From contig NZ_JAFBBP010000001.1 in NCBI RefSeq assembly GCF_016907275.1, positions 992,001 to 1,056,000 on the forward strand: a stretch of DNA of 64,000 nucleotides. The letters run 5' to 3'. Origin of the DNA: Micromonospora luteifusca (GTDB lineage: Bacteria; Actinomycetota; Actinomycetes; Mycobacteriales; Micromonosporaceae). The number at the start of each line of letters is the position of its first letter. The first letter of the stretch is position 1. Below are positions 1-7,254 of the stretch, in pieces. A program made the translations under genes and the position numbers. The notes beneath the pieces are model-generated. The model did no database searches and was not told the DNA's origin. It saw nothing but the letters and a program-made list of their open reading frames with translations.

Positions 1-746
1 AAGAACACGTCCTTCACACCCCGGTTACGCAGGTCGGTCAGCACGCTCATCCAGAACTTCGCGCCCTCACCACCGGTGCCGGCCCACAACCCGAGGATGT
101 CTTTCTCCCCGTCAAGGGTGACCCCGATCGCGGCGTAGAACGGCCGGTTCGCGACCTGCCCATCGCGAACCTTAACCACGATCGCGTCGATGAACACCGC
201 CGCGTAAATCTCGTCCAACGGGCGGTGCGACCAGTCAGTCATCTCCTCGATCACCTTGTCAGTGATCCGCGAAATGGTCTCCTTCGACACCGACGCCCCG
301 TAGATCTCGGCGAAATGCGCCGAGATCTCCCCGGTCGTCAGGCCCTTGGCATACAGCGACAACACGACCTCGTCGACCCCGGACAACCGCCGCTGCCGCT
401 TCTTGACGATCTGGGGCTCGAAGGTGCCGGCCCGGTCCCGGGGAACGTCAATCCGCACCGGCCCCGATGCGTCAGTCAGCACCGTCTTCGAACGGCTGCC
501 GTTACGAATGTTGCCCGCGCCGACGCCGTCAGGTTCGTGTTTGGCATAGCCCAGGTGCTCGGTCATCTCCTCGTTCAACGCGGTTTCCAGGACGGTCTTG
601 GTCAACTGCCGCAGCAGCCCATCCGGGCCGGTCAGCGACAGCCCCTGTTCCTTGGCCGCCCGGACCAACTCGACGGCGGCTTTCGCCTCCGCTGACGGCT
701 CGGGCCGCTTCTTACGTCCGGTCTGATCGTTCTGTGTCGCGGTCAT
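1..746 (-). mobile_element. IS256-family (mutator type) transposase, cut by window edge
   Basis: The frame reads leftward from an ATG at 746 to the window edge without a stop. It gives 248 residues of a family that usually has about 400. The reading resembles Transposase_mut proteins: an N-terminal region with LTKTVLETALNEEMTEHLGY, a segment beginning SLYAKGLTTGEISAHF, then FIDAIVVKVRDG, where the first catalytic Asp of the DDE triad sits. The second and third acidic residues lie beyond the edge. A GGAGG sequence sits 8 nt before the ATG. A GTG directly upstream is a possible alternative start. The enzyme would move its own element by cut-and-paste or copy-out chemistry. Activity cannot be judged because the C-terminus is not visible. 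Confidence 0.9.
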
Positions 747-788
747 CACGGCACCCTCCTCACCAGGCACAACGCCCGGCAGGTCAGG

Positions 789-815
789 CCGGAAACACCG
801 TTAGATCCACAGTCC
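789..815. repeat. Probable right terminal inverted repeat of the IS256 element
   Basis: The sequence GGAAACACCGTTAGATCCAC and its flanks lie 43 nt upstream of the transposase start, where the right end of an IS256 element is expected. A near copy (21 of 27 bases identical, same orientation) lies at 2159-2185. The matching left end is outside the window, so the inverted-repeat relationship is inferred. Confidence 0.5.
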
Positions 816-885
816 CGCCTCGGCTGTAACAGGGGAATGGTGAACCTGGAGCCGATCGCATCGGCTGGATCGGTGACTCGACGGG

Positions 886-1920
886 CTACGTCGGTGACCG
901 TGGAAGCCCTCGCTGTTCGACGGCCAGTGGGTGTGGCTGACCGGTGAGGGCTGCAAGCGCGGCGGCGACGGCGTGCAGGTCGGCTTTGATGTAGGTGGTG
1001 GTGGCGGGTCCGCGGCGGTCGGTGTGGCCGGCGTAGGCGCGGGCCACACCGTAGCCGAAGTGCCGCTCGACCCAGGTCAGGGTGGTGTGGCGCAGCCAGT
1101 GCGTGGTGACGCCCTGGGCGGCGACCCACGGCAACTGCCGGCCGATGCGTTTCCACATGAGGTCGTAGCGCCGATAGGTGGCGGGTTGGCCGTTGCGGTA
1201 GCGCAGCAACGCACCAGTCGGGACCACGGCGCCCCGGGCTCGGGCATGATCACCCAGTCGGCTGGCGAGCATCGGGGTTATGGGCTGTCAGCGTTGCGTG
1301 CCGCCCTTCTCGGACAGGCGGATGAGCGCGTGGTCGGTGTCGAGGTCGGTCAGGCGTAGCGCGAGGGCGCCGCCGCGTCGGCAGGCGGTTTCGGTGTGCA
1401 GGCGCAGGATCAGGGCGTCGAGCACGATGTCGTTGCCGCCGCTGCGGGCGGCGGCGTTGATGTCGGCCAGTTCGCCGGGGGTGAGGGCGCGGCGGGTGTT
1501 GGGCAGCCGGCGAGGTTTGCGGACCCGATGGGCCGGGCTGTCCGCGATGGTCAGGTAGCCGTCGGCGATGGCGCGGTTGTAGAAGGCGCGGGCGGCGGCG
1601 ATGAGGTGCTCGCCGGCGTGCCGGCCGTTTCGGGAGTTGCGGCGAGGGCGGGCGCCTGCGGCGGCCTGTCTCATGAGGGCTTCGATGTCGCTGGCGCGCA
1701 CCGCGTCGATGCGCAAATCGCCGAGGGCTGCGGCCATTCGTCTCCAAGAGCTGCCGTAGGTGCGTCGGGTGCCTGGGCTCGCCGCAGCGACCACAGCAGG
1801 CAGGTACTCGGCGACTGTCGGCACGGCAGGCCGGTTACTGCCGGTGAGGTCGGCGGCAGTAACGCCCAGGTGCGCGAGCAGTGCCCGGGCGGTGGCAACA
1901 CGATCGGGATCCATGGTCAT
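886..1920 (-). pseudogene. Tyrosine site-specific integrase interrupted by one in-frame TGA
   Basis: The frame runs from an ATG at 1920 to a stop at 886 and is open except for a TGA at 1288-1290. Both sides of that stop read as one integrase. The N-terminal part carries a SAM-like DNA-binding region and the first catalytic Arg (HTETACRRGGALALRL), then the catalytic Lys region (SEKGG). After the stop come THWLRH (His-x-x-Arg), YAGHTD (second His) and TTYIKAD (catalytic Tyr). All catalytic residues are therefore encoded. Relatives I recall have Trp after GGTQR, so TGG to TGA is the simplest explanation. The ATG overlaps the stop of the upstream AbrB-like remnant. Such integrases insert elements at tRNA 3' ends, consistent with the tRNA-Leu nearby. 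Confidence 0.8.
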
Positions 1921-2158
1921 GAGGGCTCTCCGAGGATGCGGGCGTGCAGGTCGGCCAGGACCGCCGTGATGGTGTTTGAGGGGTGCACGACAATGCGGCT
2001 GCGGCCAGGAGGACGGGTTCGCCGGTGGCGATGCCGCAAAGGTGTCGGGCGGCGGCCGGTAGGGGCAGTTCCTCGCGGGTGCCCACGGCGTGCGCGCCTT
2101 CGGCGGCCGGGGTGATAGCGACCGTTTCCCAGCCGCTGAAACCTACTAACCAAGATCG
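1917..2158 (-). pseudogene. AbrB/SpoVT-like DNA-binding protein remnant, truncated and frameshifted
   Basis: Reading leftward, one frame gives GWETVAITPAAEGAHAVGTR, then EELPLPAAARHLCGIATGEP and VLLAA. This resembles the AbrB-type swapped-hairpin proteins encoded just upstream of integrases in actinobacterial elements. Near position 1995 the sense moves to another frame, which continues RIVVHPSNTITAVLADLHAR to a stop overlapping the integrase ATG (TCATGACC). The 5' part is missing: the similarity stops at the IS-end-like sequence at 2159. It looks like a translationally coupled regulator that lost its head to an insertion and its frame to a small indel. The family assignment is from memory of the pattern only. 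Confidence 0.55.
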
Positions 2159-2185
2159 CCGGAAACACCCTTAGCGAGACAGCCC
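2159..2185. repeat. Second copy of the IS256 end-like sequence
   Basis: GGAAACACCCTTAGCGAGAC and its flanks match 789-815 at 21 of 27 positions in the same orientation. No IS256 transposase lies beside it. It lies at the point where the AbrB-like remnant is truncated, so it could be a terminal scar of a second, lost IS256-family copy. Confidence 0.4.
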
Positions 2186-2207
2186 CGTTGAAGGGCCAGG
2201 GTTCGGG

Positions 2208-2816
2208 TTATCTCGGTGGTTCGGGTTCGAGGGTCATGCCGGTGCTGGCGAGGAAGCCGGCGAGGAGATCTGTCTGTTGCTGGCAAGCGCGTAGTCGACG
2301 TTTGACCAGTTGCGCGAGGTGGTCGACGCCGCGGGCGGCGGTGTTGGTCAGGCCTCGTTTCATCCAGCGCCAGATGCCTTCGGTGGGGTTGAGGTCCGGG
2401 GCGTAGGCGGGTAGCCGGATCACGGTTAGCCACGGTCGGGCAGCGATCAGGGCGTGCATGCGGTGGCTGACGTGGGTGTTCAGGTTGTCCCAGATCAGCA
2501 GTATCGGTGCGTGTAGGCGTTGGTGGGCCTGGTCGAGGAAGGCGATGTAGTCGTCCTCGCTGAAACTGCCACGTTCGCCTCTGCGACCGCGGTGCAGCCG
2601 GGTTCGCCACATCAGCCGGCCTCGTTGTCCGGGCTTGAGGCAGACCAGGCCGGCGATGGAGACCCGACCGGAGCCCTTGCCGCAGACCTCGACGACGGGC
2701 GTGTGTCCGCGCCGGGCCCAGGTCTTGCTCACGGGTGGCCTCAGGACCTGCCCTGCCTCGTCCTGGAAGCAGATCCAGGCGCCCCGCGTCGCGGCTAACC
2801 TCTTACCGACGGCCAC
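2208..2816 (-). pseudogene. IS630-family transposase, N-terminally truncated
   Basis: The frame encodes 202 residues starting at a GTG (2816) and covers only the DDE catalytic domain. Visible motifs are CFQDEAGQ (first Asp), LIWDNLNTH (second Asp) and APDLNPTEGIW (catalytic Glu). Full-length IS630 transposases are about 340-360 residues, with an N-terminal helix-turn-helix that binds the element ends. Here the frame meets a stop shortly upstream, and serine recombinase sequence begins within about 50 bp. The element was probably cut when the two pieces were joined, so transposition from this copy is unlikely. Confidence 0.8.
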
Positions 2817-2870
2817 CGCCTACGATGCCAACTCGCGATCGCCTCGGGGTCACGTTCGACCGCCCGGCGG

Positions 2871-3917
2871 TTGCTGGACCTGCTGGGTGTGCACTCCCAG
2901 CGGGAGGTGTCCCCGGCCCGGCATCGCACCACTGCGGCCATGCGCGCTCAGGCAGAGTTGCAGGGCCGACACCTTGGCGGCCGGCCACCCTACGGCTACC
3001 GGCTCGCCGACGCAGGCCCTCATCCGAACCGCGCCCACGCCGCCTGGGGACGGCGCCTGCACCGCTTGGAGCCCGACCCTGCCACCGCACCCCACGTACG
3101 GTGGATCTTCGAGCAGCGGCTCGCCGGCCGGAGCGTGGCCAGCATCGCTCGCGCCCTCAACGACAACGGCGTCCTGTGCCCGTCCGGCGCCGACCCAGCG
3201 CGTAACCCCCACCGCAGCGGCCGCCAGTGGATGCTGACCACTGTCGCGGCGATCCTGGCCAACCCCCGTTACACCGGGCGGCAGGTCTGGAACCGTCAAC
3301 GCACCGACCACGACGACATCGAACCGGACGGCACCATCACCAGACACCATGAGATCCAACGGTGGAGCGCCTCCACCGACTGGGTCATCTCCCGCGAGAT
3401 CGCGCATACTCCGATGGTCAGCGAAGAACACTTCGTCGCCGTCCAGGCAATCCATACCGCGCCGACCCCAGCCGACGGCATCCCCCGCTGCTACGTGTTG
3501 GCCGGAGTGATCTGCTGCGGCGTGTGCGGCCGGATCATGGACTCCCGCTGGGTCCACGACCGTGCCGGCTACCGATGCCGACACGGCAACACCAGCACCA
3601 GCCCCTCCTCGTCGAGACGACAGAAGACCCTCTACGTCCGAGAGGACCATCTCCTGGACAGGATTCGACACGACAGCTGCCTGCGTAGGCATCACCCGGC
3701 GATGCGCGACCAGGATCCAGACAGCGTCGCGGGCTACCTGCGGCTCAACAACATGATCATCGTGTGTGACCACGACGCCTGGACCATCGAAACTGACACG
3801 GCGGTCTTCCCGCTCACCGCCCCGACGAGCGTCCTGCCCCGCACAGCGAAAATCCCCGCCCAACGGGACGGGGATCGCTCGAAACGCGAAGAAGAATCAC
3901 GCTTCGTGGGGAAATGA
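2871..3917 (+). pseudogene. Large serine recombinase lacking its catalytic resolvase domain
   Basis: The protein reads as the Recombinase domain (RHLGGRPPYGYRLADAGPHP, then VRWIFEQRLAGRSVASIARA and ILANPRYTGRQVWNRQRT) followed by a zinc-ribbon region (CCGVCGRIMDSRW, then YRCRH). The expected first 150 or so residues, which carry the nucleophilic Ser of the resolvase fold, are absent. The frame is open a little upstream of the TTG at 2871 but reads as junction sequence, not resolvase. The remnant points toward the tRNA and ends 3 bp from it. It is either a dead integrase of an element at this tRNA or a fragment brought in with the IS630 piece. Confidence 0.75.
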
Positions 3918-3919
3918 TG

Positions 3920-4003
3920 TGTCCGAGGGGGGACTTGAACCCCCACGCCCTATACGGGCACTAGCACCTCAAGCTAGCGCGTCTGCCATTCCGCCACCCG
4001 GAC
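3920..4003 (-). tRNA. tRNA-Leu (anticodon GAG)
   Basis: The minus strand folds as a class II tRNA. The 7-bp acceptor stem is GTCCGGG paired with CTCGGAC, the discriminator is A, and the T arm is GGGGGTTCAAGTCCCCC. The anticodon stem CTAGC/GCTAG closes the loop TTGAGGT, so the anticodon is GAG (reads CUC). A long variable arm GTGCCCGTATAGGGCGT is present, as expected for Leu. No CCA is encoded. The 3' end faces the recombinase remnants at 1-3917, the usual layout for an integration site. Confidence 0.95.
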
Positions 4004-4234
4004 CTACACGTTCAGCCTACCTCGCCGACCAGATGATCTTTCCATCCGGTGTCGGCACGGCGGGCCGCACGGGGAGTTACTGTACACGCCACTCGTGGAT
4101 CATGCACATCGCCTTCCGGTGCCCCTCCCCCAGCGCTCCAGCCGCTGCTCAAACCGCCTCGCAGGCGCTCATCGACACCACTGCGGGGCGTGTCCGGCTA
4201 GCGTTCGGTGGCCCTCTGGCGGCAGCATTGCCAC

Positions 4235-7078
4235 GTGTCCCATCCCTCCCCCCTGGCAGCCGCCCAGCATCGGGCCCTCGCCCTGCGCGCCGCAGGCGAC
4301 CTCAGCGCCTCCCGGCAGCTGCTCGCGGAGGCCGTCGGATCCGCTCCCCCGCCGTACGGTGCCGACCACCCCGAGATGCTGCACACCGCACACCTGTTGG
4401 CCCGGCTGCACCGCGAGGCGGACGACCTTCTCGCCGCCCGCCGGGTGCTCGAGGAGGCGTTCGCGGCGGGCGAGCGGCGCTGGGAGCACTCCGACCCGGT
4501 GTTGCTCGCCCTCGCCTTCGAACTCGGCGAGTTGGCGGAGGAGTTGGGCAACCGGCACGAGGCCCGCCGCAACTACACCCGCGTCGCCACGGCCGGGCCC
4601 GCCACGCTCGGGGAGCACCACCCGGCGGTACGCGCGGCCCGCGACTATCTCGGCTCGCCCGCTCCAGCGCCGCACGAGCAGCACGGCCCACCGCCGACGC
4701 CCGGTCCGGACCGGGCCGCCACGGCGACGGAGTCGGCCACCCGGTCGGCCCTGTCCGGCCCGACCCTGTCCATGGCGACCCTGGCCGCGATGCGGCCCTC
4801 CGCTGGTGGCCCGTCGGCCGCCAGCTCACCGTGGGCTCCGCCGCAACCGCCGGCCACACCCCGAGCAACCCCTCCTGGGGTACGCGGACCCGCCGCGCCC
4901 GCCCCCATCACCACAGCGCCGGCTCCAGCTTCCCGGCTGACACCTGCCCAGCCGACACCTTTCTCGAACACTTCGACGCAGCCCAGCCCGGCGACCGCCG
5001 AACCCAGGCCCTCGGTACCGCCGCGTCAACGCGCCAACCACCAACCGCCCGGGACCGACCAGTCGGTGGCCGGCCAGCCACCCCGGCCCAGGGCCGAGAG
5101 CCAGCCACCCCCGCCGAGAGCGGAAAGCCAACCACCGTCGAGGGCCGCAAGCCAGCCCAGGGCCCAGGATCAGCCGCCCCGTTCGTCCGGTCAGCGGCCA
5201 CCGCAGCGACCGCCGTCCGGGCCAGCCGTAGCGCCCCGTCAACGCATGGGCGACCCGGCGAACCACCCGGCGGTCGACGTGCGACACCAGCCGTCCACCC
5301 CACCGGCCCCGGCGCCGAGCGTCACCACGCCAGCGTCGGGGGTGCCGGCACCACGCTGGGACAACCCCACAATCCAGGTACGACAGATCGAACCGCTACT
5401 CGTCGAGGAGGCTGCCCGAGCCGCAGCCAGACCAACGGGGGTGGGTGGACCGGTCGACGCATCCGGCGCCGAGGCGACGTCGCCCGGTGGGCCCTCCCCT
5501 ACCAACCGGCAGCCAGGGCCGGCGCATCCGGTGAGCGGAGCACCAGCCCACCCGGTCAGCGGGCCACCCGTGTCTCCACAGCCGACCTCCGCGCCACCTG
5601 GCCACCCGTACCCCGTCTCCGGACCACCCGGCCAGCCATACCCTGTCTCGGGACCACCCGGCCAGCCATACCCCGCCTCCGGACAACCGGGCCAGCCGTA
5701 CCCGGTCTCGGGACCACCCGGCCAGCCGTACCCCGTCTCGGGACCACCCGGCCAGCCATACCCGGTCTCCGGACCGCCGGGCTACGGGCCACCCGTGTCG
5801 GCGCCACCCGGGCACACCTATCCGGTGTCCGCTCCGCCCGGTTCCGGGCAGTCAGTTTCGGCGCCGCCTTACGGGCAACCCGTGTCCGCGCCTCCGGTGA
5901 GCGCACCGCCTGTGCCGCCGTGGGGGATGACCGCGCCGCCGTGGAGCCGCAGCGCTCCACCACAACCCCTGCCGGCTCCCGGCGCCGTCTCCGCTGAGCG
6001 ATCCCCGGTAGACACGGGAAGCGCCGGCGTGGACGGTGAGCTCGGACTGGGCAGCGCCGACGCCACGGTGGTGCCGACACCGCAGGCCGGGGTAGCGCCG
6101 TCGGACCAGACCGTGGTGTTCGCGTCCGTCCCAGCGGACCGTGGCCCGACCAGGGGTGACACCAGTTCGAGCCAGCCCGTCGCCGCGCAGCCGGTGCCGA
6201 CGGCCACGCAGCCGAGCCCACTCGCCGCGCAGCCGAGCCCGACGGCCGCGCAGCCAAACCCACTCGCGGCACAGCCGAGCCCAAAGGCCGCGCAGCCGAG
6301 CCCGCACGCCGCACAACCGAGCCCGGTCGCGGCCTCGGCCGGGCCGACTCCGGCAGCCTGGTCATCGGAGACCGGAGCCGACCCGGCGGGGCCGTGGCCA
6401 GCCGCCCCGCAACCGACGCCGCAGCACCACCAGGGCCAGTACCCGCCCCAGGGCCAGGGCCAGTACCCCACTCAGGACCAGTACCCAACCCAGGGCCAAG
6501 GCCAGTACCCCACTCAGGACCAGTACCCAACCCCGGCGCTGTACCCGGGTCAGCAGTACCACCCGGTACCGGACCCGTACCGGCCGGCGTACGCCGATGA
6601 GGGCGGGTCGGCGGGCCGCAGCCGTGCGACGCTGATCGGCGCGGTGGTAGCTGCCGGGGTGGCCGTCGTGGCGGTGGCCGGCCTGGGTGCGGTGGTGTTG
6701 ACCCGCGACGATCCGCCGCCCTCCGGGACCGCGCCGGCGGCGGCGGGACCGACTGCGGCCGGGCCCCCGCCCGGCGACGTGAAGCTACGTGATGACTCGA
6801 CCACGATCACGCTGACCTGGACGGACCCGTCCGGCGGCGCGGTGCCGTTCATGGTGGCCGCCGGTCGGGCCGGGCAGCCCCTGGGAGTGATGGCCACGGT
6901 GGACCCGGGTAAGACCAGTTACACGGTCAACGGGTTGAACTCGCGGGTGGATCACTGCTTCACGGTGTTGGCGGTCTACTCCACCGACAGCTTCGCGACC
7001 TCGGGGCAGGTCTGTACGGCTCGGGAGCGCACCACCCCGTCGAGCGGCAAGCCCTCGGCCGGAGCGACGCCACGCTGA
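4235..7078 (+). CDS. TPR, Pro-rich repeat and FnIII single-pass membrane protein
   Basis: About 947 residues. The N-terminal 140 residues look like TPR helices (LALRAAGDLSASRQLLAEAV; LLALAFELGELAEELGNRHE). Then comes a very long Pro/Ser/Gln-rich tract with six perfect-length PVSGPPGQPY-type decapeptides, an AAQPSP-type run and a QGQGQYPTQDQYPT-type run. One membrane segment follows (ATLIGAVVAAGVAVVAVAGL), then a C-terminal domain resembling fibronectin type III (TITLTWTD; KTSYTVNGL; HCFTVLAVYS). The predicted layout is a cytoplasmic TPR region and linker with an external FnIII domain. The GTG at 4235 gives MSHPSPLAAAQ. An upstream in-frame ATG at 4208 is possible but neither has a clear ribosome site. 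It lies upstream of the FnIII/MoxR/DUF58 genes on the same strand. Function unknown. Confidence 0.75.
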   Translation: MSHPSPLAAAQHRALALRAAGDLSASRQLLAEAVGSAPPPYGADHPEMLHTAHLLARLHREADDLLAARRVLEEAFAAGERRWEHSDPVLLALAFELGELAEELGNRHEARRNYTRVATAGPATLGEHHPAVRAARDYLGSPAPAPHEQHGPPPTPGPDRAATATESATRSALSGPTLSMATLAAMRPSAGGPSAASSPWAPPQPPATPRATPPGVRGPAAPAPITTAPAPASRLTPAQPTPFSNTSTQPSPATAEPRPSVPPRQRANHQPPGTDQSVAGQPPRPRAESQPPPPRAESQPPSRAASQPRAQDQPPRSSGQRPPQRPPSGPAVAPRQRMGDPANHPAVDVRHQPSTPPAPAPSVTTPASGVPAPRWDNPTIQVRQIEPLLVEEAARAAARPTGVGGPVDASGAEATSPGGPSPTNRQPGPAHPVSGAPAHPVSGPPVSPQPTSAPPGHPYPVSGPPGQPYPVSGPPGQPYPASGQPGQPYPVSGPPGQPYPVSGPPGQPYPVSGPPGYGPPVSAPPGHTYPVSAPPGSGQSVSAPPYGQPVSAPPVSAPPVPPWGMTAPPWSRSAPPQPLPAPGAVSAERSPVDTGSAGVDGELGLGSADATVVPTPQAGVAPSDQTVVFASVPADRGPTRGDTSSSQPVAAQPVPTATQPSPLAAQPSPTAAQPNPLAAQPSPKAAQPSPHAAQPSPVAASAGPTPAAWSSETGADPAGPWPAAPQPTPQHHQGQYPPQGQGQYPTQDQYPTQGQGQYPTQDQYPTPALYPGQQYHPVPDPYRPAYADEGGSAGRSRATLIGAVVAAGVAVVAVAGLGAVVLTRDDPPPSGTAPAAAGPTAAGPPPGDVKLRDDSTTITLTWTDPSGGAVPFMVAAGRAGQPLGVMATVDPGKTSYTVNGLNSRVDHCFTVLAVYSTDSFATSGQVCTARERTTPSSGKPSAGATPR
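5609..5788 (+). repeat. Six tandem 30-bp units encoding PVSGPPGQPY-type decapeptides
   Basis: The units start at 5609, 5639, 5669, 5699, 5729 and 5759. They differ by a few synonymous or conservative changes, one reading PASGQPGQPY. More diverged copies flank the block on both sides. The repeat lies in frame within the Pro-rich linker of the preceding gene, so copy number can vary without frame loss. Confidence 0.95.
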
Positions 7079-7254
7079 GGTGAGCTGAGCTGAACCGAGC
7101 TGAGCTGGGCGTCCACACCGCACACGCTCGGTATCCACAGGGGTGACGGTGCGGGTTCCCCCGTCACCAGCAGCGCCATATGATGGCACCCGGCTCAGGG
7201 GAGGGGTCGCCGCGAGGCGCGCCACCTGCCACGACTCAGGGGAGGCAGCCGGCT

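Noticed and set aside
5609..5788. CRISPR array
   Set aside because: The 30-bp units are contiguous without spacers and encode an in-frame protein repeat.
3766..5997. A 743-codon + strand frame running through the tRNA into the TPR/FnIII gene
   Set aside because: It crosses the tRNA on the other strand and disagrees with the well-supported frame of the membrane protein.
7079..7110. GAGCTGAGCT-type short repeat after the TPR/FnIII gene
   Set aside because: Only a few imperfect units; no evidence of a binding site or terminator.
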